The position numbers were made by a program, and so were the translations under genes. This document shows, piece after piece, positions 14,885 to 23,591 of a stretch of 36,285 nucleotides of DNA. The stretch lies in assembly GCA_026705765.1 (NCBI GenBank), contig JAPPAB010000124.1:1-36285 (forward strand), given 5' to 3'. This DNA is from Gemmatimonadota bacterium (lineage in GTDB: Bacteria; Latescibacterota; UBA2968). Position 1 is the stretch's first letter. Each line of letters opens with the position of its first letter. Below the pieces are notes generated by a model. That model was not told the DNA's origin. It did not search any database and saw only the letters and a list, made by a program, of their open reading frames with translations.

Positions 14885-16267
14885 ATGGATGAACGCTCTT
14901 CTGACTTATGGAACCGGTGTCTCTACGCCATCCAGGAAAAAATACAGGATCAGAGTTTTGAAACCTGGTTCGCTCCAATCAAGGCGCGGCAGTTTACCTC
15001 TAAAGAGGCTATTCTGGTGGTGCCGGAGAGGATTTATGCCGATTGGTTAGAACAAAATTACATCGGGTTGATCAAAACGACTATCCAGGAAGTTTTCACC
15101 TGGAATCCACGTATAACCTTTGTCGTTGGTGATACTTATCAACAAATGCCATCTGCTGTGACAGATGCTCCCGAATTTGTCCACGGAGCACCTCTTGATT
15201 CTGTATCGGCTGCGGCATCTTTCCAACCTGACTCTGTCCAACCAGTATTTCCGCTCAATCCCCGCTATAGATTTAATAATTTTGTTGTCGGTGAAAGCAA
15301 TGAGGTGTCGTTTTCCGCAGCAAAAGCTACAGCAGAGTCGCCTGGACAAACAGCTTTTAATCCCCTTGTCCTTTATGGCGGCGTTGGATTGGGAAAAACC
15401 CATCTGCTCCAGGCCATTGGCACACACTGTATCGAAATGGGGACCGCTCAACGCGTGGTTTATGTTACTGCACAACAGTTTGTCAATGATTATTTAGAAG
15501 GAATCAATCGCGGAACAATCGCCGTTTTCCATCAAACGTATCGCCAGGCGGATGTGTTGCTCGTTGATGACATCCAGTATTATGTGAAGACCGAAGGTTG
15601 TCAAAGAGAGTTTATCCATACATTTAACGCCCTATTTCAAGGAGATAAGCAGATCATCATCAGTTCTGATCGCCCACCATCTCATCTCAAGGGATTTGAA
15701 GATCGATTGATTTCTCGATTTCAATGGGGTTTGGTTACAAATATCGAAGCGCCAGACCTGCCCACGCGCGTGGCAATTTTAATGCAAAAAGCAGAAGAGA
15801 TGGGTGTTTTATTATCCCATGAAATTGCCAGTTTCTTAGCTGAACAGATCGATACCAATATCCGCGAACTCGAAGGCGCATTAAAACGCCTGATCGCCTA
15901 TACCAAATTACAGCGCTATCCGCTCACGATTGAAACAGCCCGAAAGACGCTGCTAAGCCCACCCCAGAAGACCAAACCGACTATTACTATTGAAAGCATT
16001 CAAAAAGCAGCAGCCCACTTTTTTGAAATACCTTTAGATAAACTGATTGGCACAACGCGGAAGCAGGATGTGGCAACAGCCCGTCATGTGAGTATGTATT
16101 TGAGCAAATCTCTGACAGGTGCTCCGCTCAAGACTATTGGTTTGCAATTTGGAAATCGCGATCACAGCACAGTTATTCACGCATGCCGGAGAGTAGAAGA
16201 CAAAATATCAGCGGATCCAGAATTTGAACATCTTGTGAGCGAACTACAAGATCACATCGTAGGTTAG
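14885..16267 (+). CDS. dnaA: chromosomal replication initiator protein DnaA
   Basis: DnaA (460 residues) binds DnaA boxes at oriC and opens the duplex in its ATP form. Domain I is at 1-85 (LWNRCLYAIQEKI, SFETWFAPI), followed by a short linker. The AAA+ domain has Walker A GGVGLGKT at 165-172, Walker B LLVDDIQYY and the sensor-like ISSDRPP. Domain IV ends with NRDHSTVIHACRRVEDKI, the DNA-binding signature. An in-frame GTG at 14855 would add 10 residues, but MDERSSDLW aligns better with DnaA N-termini. Neither start has a clear Shine-Dalgarno. dnaN is not adjacent, which is atypical. Confidence 0.97.
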   Translation: MDERSSDLWNRCLYAIQEKIQDQSFETWFAPIKARQFTSKEAILVVPERIYADWLEQNYIGLIKTTIQEVFTWNPRITFVVGDTYQQMPSAVTDAPEFVHGAPLDSVSAAASFQPDSVQPVFPLNPRYRFNNFVVGESNEVSFSAAKATAESPGQTAFNPLVLYGGVGLGKTHLLQAIGTHCIEMGTAQRVVYVTAQQFVNDYLEGINRGTIAVFHQTYRQADVLLVDDIQYYVKTEGCQREFIHTFNALFQGDKQIIISSDRPPSHLKGFEDRLISRFQWGLVTNIEAPDLPTRVAILMQKAEEMGVLLSHEIASFLAEQIDTNIRELEGALKRLIAYTKLQRYPLTIETARKTLLSPPQKTKPTITIESIQKAAAHFFEIPLDKLIGTTRKQDVATARHVSMYLSKSLTGAPLKTIGLQFGNRDHSTVIHACRRVEDKISADPEFEHLVSELQDHIVG

Positions 16268-16323
16268 AGTAGAGACCTGTAAGCAGAAATTTTTCAGGTT
16301 ATACCACGCGTAATTAAATATAC

Positions 16324-16360
16324 ACCTCAGGCTCGTTTAGAAGTCTGGGGTTATTTTTTT
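16324..16360 (+). terminator. rho-independent terminator after dnaA
   Basis: A 9-bp stem with wobble pairs (16324-16332 with 16043+300 offset, that is 16343-16351) is followed by TTATTTTTTT ending at 16360. It lies 57 bases past the dnaA stop and separates dnaA from the DnaA-box region. Confidence 0.65.
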
Positions 16361-16361
16361 A

Positions 16362-16880
16362 CTATAGGGTCGGTTATTCACATTATCTGTTTTATATTAT
16401 TAATAAAATAGAAATGTGTACTTGATATACGATAATAATAATAACGCTGTGAATTCTGTGGAAAATGCGACAATAAAAGAAAAACCCGCTTAAAAATAGG
16501 GGGTTAAGAATGCTTCTGCCAATATGACACTGTGAATTTCTATGTGCAGAACATGTGGAAATCTGTGTGGTTTTCCACAATTTGGAATGTGGATTTCTTT
16601 TTCACACAAAAAATCCACAATCTATCCAGATTCTTTTCCACACCCAAAATCTTGTGCACAGTGCTGTGCACAGAAAGCGTTTCTCTTTAAAAATCAATAA
16701 CTTTTTATTTTTATCATTAAGAGATTGCAAATTGAGTTATCCACATCGGGCAAATCTATTGTTGATAGACATCATACAGGTAAGAGGATTTTCTCTTTTT
16801 CGTTGAGGATATGTTTATATTGTTCCGTGTCATCAGGCGTAAGCTATCTTACCACGCATAGTTAATAGGAGACGGTTGAG
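16362..16880. other. candidate chromosomal origin (oriC) downstream of dnaA
   Basis: This 519-base gap has no gene. DnaA-box-like 9-mers occur at 16457-16465 (TGTGGAAAA), 16554-16562 (TGTGGAAAT), 16571-16579 (TTTTCCACA), 16588-16596 (TGTGGATTT), 16611-16619 (AAATCCACA), 16634-16642 (TTTTCCACA) and 16737-16745 (TTATCCACA, perfect). The left part (16380-16445) is very AT-rich and holds ATAATAATAATAAC, which resembles DnaA-trio unwinding elements, 10-15 bases from the first box. A 9-bp inverted repeat TGTGCACAG/CTGTGCACA lies at 16653-16672. Box clusters next to dnaA are the usual sign of oriC. Confidence 0.75.
16653..16672. repeat. perfect 9-bp inverted repeat inside the candidate origin
   Basis: TGTGCACAG (16653-16661), two bases, then CTGTGCACA (16664-16672). 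Each arm itself contains the palindrome TGTGCACA. It sits between DnaA-box-like sites, so it may bind an origin regulator or be a degenerate pair of boxes. Confidence 0.6.
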
Positions 16881-17498
16881 GTGCTGACTTATGATTCTCA
16901 AAAAGCGATGCGCGCATTGTGCAAAAATGATCGCACACTCGGTCAATTAATCGAGCAGGCAGGACCAATGACCCTTGATTTGCCCAAACGATTAAACCCT
17001 TTTGATGCGCTTTTGCGGTCGATTATCTATCAACAACTCTCAGGAAAAGCAGCTGCCGCCATTCACAAACGGGTGCGTGCTCTGTTTTCTGGGGGAAAGA
17101 TCAACCCGAATGAAGTACTTGCGATAGATGACGAAGTGCTTCGCAATGCGGGCATGTCCCGGGCAAAAGTGGTCGCGGTAAATGATCTGGCTCAGAAAAC
17201 CATAGATGGTCTGATTCCCCCAGGTTCACGCCTCCGCGAAATGTCGGATGCCGATATTGTAGAAAATCTCACACAAGTGCGCGGCATTGGGGAGTGGACC
17301 GTTCAAATGCTTCTGATGTTTCAACTCGGTAGGCCAGACGTGCTCCCGACAAAAGATTTGGGGGTGCGCAAGGGATTTATGCTCACTTATGGGTTGGACG
17401 AGTTGCCTGCAGAAAAAGAAATGATAGTTTATTGTGAGCGGTGGCGACCTTATCGCTCGGTGGGAAGCTGGTACATGTGGCGGGCACTTGAATTGTGA
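16881..17498 (+). CDS. DNA-3-methyladenine glycosylase, AlkA-like (HhH-GPD family)
   Basis: This 205-residue enzyme excises alkylated bases from DNA, starting base excision repair. The helix-hairpin-helix is at LTQVRGIGEWTVQMLL (130-145) and the catalytic Asp is D159 in LPTKDLGVRKG. RSIIYQQLSGKAA near residue 46-58 is the other conserved block. It lacks the N-terminal domain of E. coli AlkA, as in many compact homologs. The start is GTG with AGGAGA eight bases upstream. The following sulfatase gene starts 31 bases later on the same strand and may be cotranscribed, although no functional link is evident. Confidence 0.93.
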   Translation: MLTYDSQKAMRALCKNDRTLGQLIEQAGPMTLDLPKRLNPFDALLRSIIYQQLSGKAAAAIHKRVRALFSGGKINPNEVLAIDDEVLRNAGMSRAKVVAVNDLAQKTIDGLIPPGSRLREMSDADIVENLTQVRGIGEWTVQMLLMFQLGRPDVLPTKDLGVRKGFMLTYGLDELPAEKEMIVYCERWRPYRSVGSWYMWRALEL

Positions 17499-17529
17499 GC
17501 CTAAACTTTCATTCTAAATGGAGCGGAGT

Positions 17530-18888
17530 ATGCCAAATCTAATCGTTTTATTGAGTGACCAGTTGCGCCGGCAGGCTCTTGGCGTTCACGGCGACCCGGA
17601 TGCACGCACACCGCATTTAGACGCCTTTGCACAACAAGGTGTTCGATTTGACAATGCGTGTTCCACGTATCCGATCTGCGTGCCTTTTCGATTTACACTT
17701 ATGACTGGCGAATATGCCCATGTCCGCAAAATACCGGGCATTGAATACGCGATGTCCACGGAAGAACGGACGCTGGCAGATGAGTTTAATGAGGCGGGGT
17801 ATGAAACCGTTTATGTGGGCAAATGGCATCTCGATGGCGGGCACGGGCGGTTGGGATCTGCTGTACAGGTCAATCGCACGCGGATACCGCGTTCTCGGCA
17901 GGGGCGCTGGCAAAAGTGGTATGGTTTTGAGCTGCGCAATGATCCCTTTGATACCTGTTATTTTGAGGACGACGATCCCGCGCCGAAAAAAATTGAAGGG
18001 TATCAGACCGATGGCCTGTTTCAACTTGGGATGGATTATATAAAAGACCGCGCAGATGACCGTCCTTTCTGTATGGTCATTTCTGTGGAACCGCCTCACG
18101 ACCCTTTTGTGGCTCCCGAAGATGTGCAATCCGCCTGGGAAGCGAGAGATATTGTATTACCCGAAAATTTTGATGTGGCGGATCCCGTACAACGCAAAAA
18201 TTTTATTCTCAATCGCAAGCGCTACAACGCCATGGTTGAGAATCTGGATGCCAATGTGGGAAAGATGATGGCTTTTCTCAAGGCAGAGGGATTATTGGAT
18301 GATACAGTCATGGTCTTTTTATCCGACCACGGCGAATTGGCGGGCGCACACGGTCTGCGTGCCAAGCAGTGGCCCTACGAAGAGTCTGTGGGGATTCCGC
18401 TGATGGTGTGGGATCCTCGTGTGAGAGACCGCGCGGGAACGGTGATCAATGCCCCGACATGTACCGAGGATTTGTTTCCAACGCTGCTGGGTCTGGCGGG
18501 ATTGGTGCCTCAAAATGAGGTGCCGGGGACGAACTTGACGCCTCTTATTCAAGGGGATGTTGATGTGCTTGATCGCGAGGGTGTTTTGTTGGAGTTTGTT
18601 GCGGAACTGCGAGAAAGACCACCGTTTTTCGATGAGGTCTGGCGGGGGTTTCGGACGCGGGATTACAAATATACTGTGAAGGGGAACAACATGGGTGGCA
18701 AGCCCTGGCAATTTTTTGATCTGAAAAACGATCCCGGGGAAATGAATAATCTGGTGGATGATCCCAATTACCGCGACCAGATCGCCCACCATCATCGCTT
18801 GCTGTGCGAACGGATGATTGAGACAGAGGATCACTTTGTCCTGCTTCCGGCGTTTGACAGTGAAGGTGTAAACGTCTGGGAAGCGTAA
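17530..18888 (+). CDS. sulfatase with CxPxR motif variant (CVPFR)
   Basis: This 452-residue type I sulfatase starts PNLIVLLSDQLRRQ, with D10 as first metal ligand. The FGly motif is C50-V-P-F-R, then FTLMTG; it keeps the Cys, Pro and Arg required for conversion, but has Phe instead of the common Ser. GKWHLDGGHGR (about 97-107) and FLSDHGELAGAHG complete the active site. GGAG six bases before the ATG at 17530 is preferred over the in-frame ATG at 17518. No signal peptide is seen. The gene converges with the nine-gene minus-strand operon, the two stop codons lying only 2 bases apart, with no terminator between them. Confidence 0.95.
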   Translation: MPNLIVLLSDQLRRQALGVHGDPDARTPHLDAFAQQGVRFDNACSTYPICVPFRFTLMTGEYAHVRKIPGIEYAMSTEERTLADEFNEAGYETVYVGKWHLDGGHGRLGSAVQVNRTRIPRSRQGRWQKWYGFELRNDPFDTCYFEDDDPAPKKIEGYQTDGLFQLGMDYIKDRADDRPFCMVISVEPPHDPFVAPEDVQSAWEARDIVLPENFDVADPVQRKNFILNRKRYNAMVENLDANVGKMMAFLKAEGLLDDTVMVFLSDHGELAGAHGLRAKQWPYEESVGIPLMVWDPRVRDRAGTVINAPTCTEDLFPTLLGLAGLVPQNEVPGTNLTPLIQGDVDVLDREGVLLEFVAELRERPPFFDEVWRGFRTRDYKYTVKGNNMGGKPWQFFDLKNDPGEMNNLVDDPNYRDQIAHHHRLLCERMIETEDHFVLLPAFDSEGVNVWEA

Positions 18889-18890
18889 GT

Positions 18891-19979
18891 TCAGGGTTTC
18901 CAGATGGTCGCACCGATGTAGCGTTCGCCTTCGGGGGTATCGTTATAATAATAGGCCGTTACAAGAGATCCATCGGGTCTTAAAACGGTGCGCGGATACC
19001 CGATATCCGCATTTCCCCCGTCGTCGCGCAGTACAATTTCCTCGCTCCAAATGGTTCCGCTCATATCACTGATCCTGGCGCGAATACCATAAGGTGCTGC
19101 GCGATAACCGTAAGTTAGAACGATTCGCCCATCCTTCAGAAGCGTCAATGTCGGCGGGTTTCCCCCCTGGCCAGAAGCGGGTACAGGCTGGCCGACATGT
19201 GTCCACGTCAGCCCATCATCTTCGGATAAATACGTATCAATCCAGTGTTTAGACGCTGTAAATTCTCCGCGCTCCGTGCACCGCACAGCGACCAGAATAC
19301 GCTCTTCATTCAGACGCAAACTCGCTGGCATGATTTGAAAGCCCGCAGGTTCTTCACTCAGCCACGATAGAAATCCAAATTTGCGCCCACCATCATAAGA
19401 CCGCGCAGCAAATACGCGGCCTTCCAGTCCATTGCGCTTATTCGCCGTTAGAAATAGCATGCATTGATCCGCGCTATCCACCAGATAATCCGTTCGCGCA
19501 GCGATCCCGGTTTGTCCCCACATAGGAAGCGAGAAAGGTCCGTTCCACGACTGGCATCGGTCCTGCGAATAGTACCAGAAGGAACAGACTCCCGGACCCA
19601 GGCCCGTCCTGGCACACATCAATGCGAAGTCGGGATGCGAAAAATCTACATTGCCCGGACAATCTGTCGGCCCGTGTTCTCCGTCCAGAATTTCACCTAC
19701 GCGCAATCCCTCGTTCATGTGTTCATCGGCTGATAATCCGCGATTTTCCGGGGTTTTGCACGGCATAGGAATTACTTCCCAGGTTTCGCCGCCATCTACA
19801 CTTTGCGCCTGCATGTTTACAAATGGACGGTCTTTGTCTCGCGCGTGAAAGCCGCCCTCGGGATCTGTATATCCCAGCGTAAATCCCAGCGCGATCTCGT
19901 CACCCCACGACCACACGCCGTAATTTGCGGGCCAACCCGCAAACCGCCCCGTTTCTCGGTACACTGTTACGTGTTTCAT
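18891..19979 (-). CDS. BNR/Asp-box repeat protein (sialidase-like fold)
   Basis: This 362-residue protein has four Asp-box motifs (S-x-D-x-G-x-x-W type): SVDGGETW (60-67), SQDRCQSW (138-145), SYDGGRKF (194-201) and SEDDGLTW (252-259). Their regular spacing indicates a six-bladed beta-propeller of the sialidase kind. No signal peptide is visible. Family members include sialidases, other glycosidases and non-catalytic carbohydrate-binding proteins. I cannot confirm the sialidase Arg triad and nucleophile Tyr, so activity is uncertain. Its ATG overlaps the stop of the upstream oxidoreductase gene by ATGA, showing translational coupling. It is the last gene of the nine-gene operon. Confidence 0.88.
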   Translation of the reverse strand: MKHVTVYRETGRFAGWPANYGVWSWGDEIALGFTLGYTDPEGGFHARDKDRPFVNMQAQSVDGGETWEVIPMPCKTPENRGLSADEHMNEGLRVGEILDGEHGPTDCPGNVDFSHPDFALMCARTGLGPGVCSFWYYSQDRCQSWNGPFSLPMWGQTGIAARTDYLVDSADQCMLFLTANKRNGLEGRVFAARSYDGGRKFGFLSWLSEEPAGFQIMPASLRLNEERILVAVRCTERGEFTASKHWIDTYLSEDDGLTWTHVGQPVPASGQGGNPPTLTLLKDGRIVLTYGYRAAPYGIRARISDMSGTIWSEEIVLRDDGGNADIGYPRTVLRPDGSLVTAYYYNDTPEGERYIGATIWKP

Positions 19980-20983
19980 AATTTGACCGTACCATCTTCC
20001 AGCATGCTCAACAGTGCCGAATCATCTACATTTAGCGGTAATTCAACTCTGCCCCGACGACGACTCGATTCATATGTTGCAAAAATCAATTCTGTTGCTT
20101 GCAGTGCTTTGCGCCCTGAAAGTTCGGGTTCGCGTCCGTTTTTCACGGCATCGACGAGGTCCAGCACAGCAACGGTTGTCGCATCGCGCTGACTCACCAT
20201 GCCGCTGAGATCCACATCTACCTCCTGGGTGCCCGATACAACGCGGAGTGGGCGCGCATCGCGGCCCCCAATTTCAATGAACCCTTCGCTCCCGACCAAC
20301 CGATTCGCAACGCCCTGCATCCTGGTTATACCTGTTACCAACAATCCCTCGCGCCCATTTTGATACCGAATCCAGGAAATCCCGCTGCCTTCTACGGGGG
20401 TCCCAAACACCTCGCGCCCACCTTCTGCGTCGATTTGCCCGATTACCCACTCGGCGGGTTCATCGTCATTGTAAAAGAAAAACATATCGAACCAGTGCGT
20501 GCCCCAGTCGAACATGTTCGGGCAATTGCCCTCAAAACGCCGCACTTCGCCAATGGCGCCAGATTTTGCAATCTCCTTTGCCTTTATAAATTGCCCGGCA
20601 AACCGCCTTTGATGACAAAATGTAATGACCACGTCGTTATCCACGCAGGCCTGATACAGCGATTTTGCTTCTCCCCAGGTCGGTGCCATGGGCTTTTCTG
20701 CGTGAATCGCCTGAATCCCACTGCCCGCCGCATCTACAATCATATCGTGATGCAATCCGGTCCAGGTACACACACTTACAAAGTCCAGGTCTTCCTTCTC
20801 CAGCATGTCGCGGTAGTCTTCGTAGCCATTTTCAACACCAAATTCCGCCATGTACGCCGAACGCGGATCCTCAAACGGATCGGCACACGCTACGATCGCT
20901 ACGTCGTCTGACGCGTTCCATCCGCGCGCGTGCGCTTTTCCACGACCCCCACAACCGATGACACCAGCCTTAAAATTTGCCAT
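19976..20983 (-). CDS. Gfo/Idh/MocA family NAD(P)-dependent oxidoreductase
   Basis: This 335-residue enzyme has the N-terminal Rossmann motif GVIGCGGRG (7-15), the EKP motif at E96-K97-P98 with the catalytic-type Lys, and DWGTHWFD (159-166) in the C-terminal domain, where His163 and Asp residues usually contact the sugar. Such enzymes oxidise or reduce sugars, inositols and sugar acids. AGGAGA five to six bases before the ATG at 20983 overrides the upstream in-frame start at 21013. It overlaps the BNR-repeat gene by 4 bases and follows the D-2-hydroxyacid dehydrogenase by 30 bases, so it belongs to the operon. The substrate is unknown. Confidence 0.94.
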   Translation of the reverse strand: MANFKAGVIGCGGRGKAHARGWNASDDVAIVACADPFEDPRSAYMAEFGVENGYEDYRDMLEKEDLDFVSVCTWTGLHHDMIVDAAGSGIQAIHAEKPMAPTWGEAKSLYQACVDNDVVITFCHQRRFAGQFIKAKEIAKSGAIGEVRRFEGNCPNMFDWGTHWFDMFFFYNDDEPAEWVIGQIDAEGGREVFGTPVEGSGISWIRYQNGREGLLVTGITRMQGVANRLVGSEGFIEIGGRDARPLRVVSGTQEVDVDLSGMVSQRDATTVAVLDLVDAVKNGREPELSGRKALQATELIFATYESSRRRGRVELPLNVDDSALLSMLEDGTVKL

Positions 20984-21013
20984 TTTTTTCTCCTGATAAA
21001 CGTTAAACCACAC

Positions 21014-21985
21014 CTACGTTGTGTAAATCGATGTCGCATCCACGACATACCCCTTTTGATTATCCACCACATTCAATAGGGGTTCTCCCGCGCAGAATCG
21101 CCGCACATTTTCCACGATTAATGCCTTTCTGCGCTTGTCTATTTCGGGCGAAATGCCGGCCACATGTGGCGTCAGAATTACATTTTCCAGGGACCACAGA
21201 GCGTGATCTTGCGGCAGCGGCTCCTCTTCATACACGTCGAGACCGGCACCACCGATCTGCCCGGATTGCAATGCACTGGCCAGGGCGTGCAATTGGACCA
21301 CTTTGCCGCGACCGATATTGATTAGAATCCCCGTATTTTTCATTGCGCGAAACATGTCCGCGTCGAACAGCCCTTCGGTCTGTGCTGTATGTGGTACGCA
21401 TATCACGACAAAATCCGACTCTCCGACCATATCCGAAAGTTCATCGGGAGAATAAATACGTGCGATAAAATCGGGTTTTCCCTTTGGTGCTGGATCCATT
21501 CCCAGCACGCGCATGCCAAATACCGGGCCCCGCTCGGCAACAGCCAGACCAATGCCTCCCAGGCCGACGACACCCAATGTCGTGCCCGCAAGATGGATTA
21601 CGGGGGCGTCTTTTTCCCATTTGCTCTGGGACTGATTGCGAATATAGTGGTGCAATCCGCGGGCAAAGGCCATGACCATTGAAAAGACGTGGTCGGCGAT
21701 CACATCGCTGTATATCCCGCGGATATTCGTCACTGTCAAGTCGCTTTCCCGCAGTTCTGGAAAATAATAGCCATCCAGCCCGGCACTCGTCGCCTGCACC
21801 CACCGCAGTTTTTTCGCCGCTTTCAAAATTTGCGGGGACATACCGCCAAAATACGCATCTGCATCACCAATTTCCGACAGAATGTCTTCTTCGGACTTCA
21901 CCACGACTGTTTCCACCCCCAGGTCGCGGATCTGCTGCATGTATTCATCTTCCAACGCCCGCTGCAATACCATTTTTATTGCCAT
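21014..21985 (-). CDS. D-isomer-specific 2-hydroxyacid dehydrogenase
   Basis: This 323-residue cytosolic enzyme interconverts a 2-hydroxy acid and a 2-oxo acid using NAD(H) or NADP(H). The dinucleotide motif is GVVGLGGIG (138-146). The catalytic residues are R226 (INIGRGKVV), E255 (LDVYEEEPLP) and H274 (LTPHVAG). The Asp after the second beta strand (MDP) suggests NAD preference. It lies between a sulfatase (12 bases) and the Gfo/Idh gene in the operon. In that setting it may act on a sugar-derived acid such as glyoxylate, glycerate or a keto-sugar acid (inference). Confidence 0.94.
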   Translation of the reverse strand: MAIKMVLQRALEDEYMQQIRDLGVETVVVKSEEDILSEIGDADAYFGGMSPQILKAAKKLRWVQATSAGLDGYYFPELRESDLTVTNIRGIYSDVIADHVFSMVMAFARGLHHYIRNQSQSKWEKDAPVIHLAGTTLGVVGLGGIGLAVAERGPVFGMRVLGMDPAPKGKPDFIARIYSPDELSDMVGESDFVVICVPHTAQTEGLFDADMFRAMKNTGILINIGRGKVVQLHALASALQSGQIGGAGLDVYEEEPLPQDHALWSLENVILTPHVAGISPEIDKRRKALIVENVRRFCAGEPLLNVVDNQKGYVVDATSIYTT

Positions 21986-21997
21986 TTGGATCTCCTT

Positions 21998-23269
21998 CTA
22001 TGCTTGCCAGGGGATACTGCCATTTTGCTGCATTTCCGTTTGTAACAATTCACCCATCTCCCGAAATGCGCTTGTTTTTGCCCGATCAGATGTTTCTCGA
22101 GGGTCATTGCCCAGATCGTAAAGTTCCAGTGGCTCAAAAGGACTGTTGTGCAACAATTTGATATTGCCGCGTCGAACAGCGTGCTGGTTTAGTCCGAGGA
22201 ATGAGGGACCCCCGTCTTTTCGCACCCAGTACATCACGCGATCAGAGAAATTCTGGTTTTCTCCTCTCAGCGTTGGCAAAATAGACAGTCCTTCGATTTC
22301 ATGGTTGACCGATACACCTGCTATTTCGCAGGCTGTGGGGAACACGTCCATCAGCATGGCAACGTTATCACACACTTGGCCTTTCTCAATTCCATCTGCC
22401 CACATTGCACAGGTGGGTACCCGAATGCCGCCTTCATACATCTGTCCCTTTCCGCCTTTTAAATCACCGTTGGTCGCGCCCACATTTAACTGTCCGCCAT
22501 TGTCCGATGTGTAGATCACGAGCGTATTGGCGAGTTGTCCGGTTTGCTCGAGCGCGTCCAGAACCCGACCAATGCCCGCATCCATGTGTTCGACCAGTGC
22601 GATGTATTTCACCCGTTCGGGCGAGGCATCAGGCTCGCGCTGGCGCACGCGTTCTATCCAATCTTCTGGCGGTTGAATGGGCGTGTGTGGCGCATTATAA
22701 GCCAGATAGAGGAAAAACGGCTGTGACGAATGCGCGTGTCCTCGAATCGCTTCTATCGCCCATTCTGTAAACAGATCCGTTGCGTGTCCGCGCGGATCAA
22801 TTACTTCGAGATCCTTCCGCATGTAGTTCTGATCGTGCCGCAAATGCGTGTAATAATCGTCCATCATGTCGCCCAGAAAACCGTGGAAATGATCAAATCC
22901 GCGCTTGCACGGATGGTTTTCTGGTTTGAGGCCCAGGTGCCATTTTCCAACGATTGATGTATGATAGTCTTTTTGTTTGAGCATGGATGGCAGTGTTATG
23001 GCATCGCGACTGAAATATCCCCAATTACTCTCGGGGTAAGTGCGAATCACGCCCGGCACGCCAACCCGATCTGGATACCGCCCGGTCATCAATGCTGCGC
23101 GACTGGGGGAACATACGGAGGAATTTGCGTAGAATTGCGTCAGGCGCATGCCGTTTTCAGCAATGCGGTCGATATTTGGCGTTTGAATATACGGTCCCCG
23201 ATGTGCCGAGATATCGCCGTAACCGTGATCATCGCCCAGGATGATCAGGATATTGGGCAAATGTGCCAT
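21998..23269 (-). CDS. arylsulfatase-type sulfatase
   Basis: This 423-residue type I sulfatase is closely patterned on arylsulfatase A: PNILIILGDDHGYGD with the paired metal aspartates, intact FGly motif C53-S-P-S-R-AALMTGRYP, GKWHLG near residue 114, and YTSDNGGQLN carrying the Asp-Asn metal pair. FFLYLAYNAPHTPIQPP is also characteristic. It lacks a signal peptide. It follows the unknown 96-residue protein by 15 bases and precedes the D-2-hydroxyacid dehydrogenase by 12 bases. Activity needs a formylglycine-generating enzyme, which must be encoded outside the window. Confidence 0.96.
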   Translation of the reverse strand: MAHLPNILIILGDDHGYGDISAHRGPYIQTPNIDRIAENGMRLTQFYANSSVCSPSRAALMTGRYPDRVGVPGVIRTYPESNWGYFSRDAITLPSMLKQKDYHTSIVGKWHLGLKPENHPCKRGFDHFHGFLGDMMDDYYTHLRHDQNYMRKDLEVIDPRGHATDLFTEWAIEAIRGHAHSSQPFFLYLAYNAPHTPIQPPEDWIERVRQREPDASPERVKYIALVEHMDAGIGRVLDALEQTGQLANTLVIYTSDNGGQLNVGATNGDLKGGKGQMYEGGIRVPTCAMWADGIEKGQVCDNVAMLMDVFPTACEIAGVSVNHEIEGLSILPTLRGENQNFSDRVMYWVRKDGGPSFLGLNQHAVRRGNIKLLHNSPFEPLELYDLGNDPRETSDRAKTSAFREMGELLQTEMQQNGSIPWQA

Positions 23270-23284
23270 TTCATCTCCTTATAA

Positions 23285-23575
23285 TTACAGGTGTCGCAGC
23301 ATTCGCCGCACGAGTTCGCGTTTTTCCGCGGGGTCTTTTGCCCAGCAAATTTCCTCAAATCGATCTTCAAATGTCCCCGAGTTTTCGATTGTTCGATCCC
23401 GACTCAATTTTTGCAACTGCTCAATTTCACGGGGGTCAAGTCTATGGGACATGCGGTTTAGTGCAAATTTAAACCGTTTCGGATTCCGCAAAAAATAAGT
23501 GCCCAGATCCCGGAGCATGTCGCCGTATTTCAAACCTTGCTCCGCAACTGTTTCCGCGAGTTTATCATTTTGCAT
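23285..23575 (-). CDS. unknown 96-residue protein between two sulfatase genes
   Basis: I do not recognise this protein. It is highly charged and mostly helical, with blocks KYGDMLRDLGTYFLRNPKRF, REIEQLQKLSRDR and a C-terminal AEKRELVRRMLRHL. One Cys (in EEICWAKD) and two aromatic clusters are present. No signal peptide or membrane segment is seen. Longer frames begin at 23614 and 23599, inside the upstream sulfatase, but AGGAA nine bases before the ATG at 23575 favours this start. It begins 16 bases after one sulfatase stop and ends 15 bases before the next sulfatase start, so it is clearly cotranscribed. It might be a sulfatase partner or regulator; that is only inferred from position. Confidence 0.75.
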   Translation of the reverse strand: MQNDKLAETVAEQGLKYGDMLRDLGTYFLRNPKRFKFALNRMSHRLDPREIEQLQKLSRDRTIENSGTFEDRFEEICWAKDPAEKRELVRRMLRHL

Positions 23576-23591
23576 GACTAAAATTCCTTTC

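Noticed and set aside
17661-17675. GTTCCACGT resembling half a parS site
   Set aside because: Only half of the palindrome is present and it lies inside a sulfatase coding sequence encoding conserved residues.
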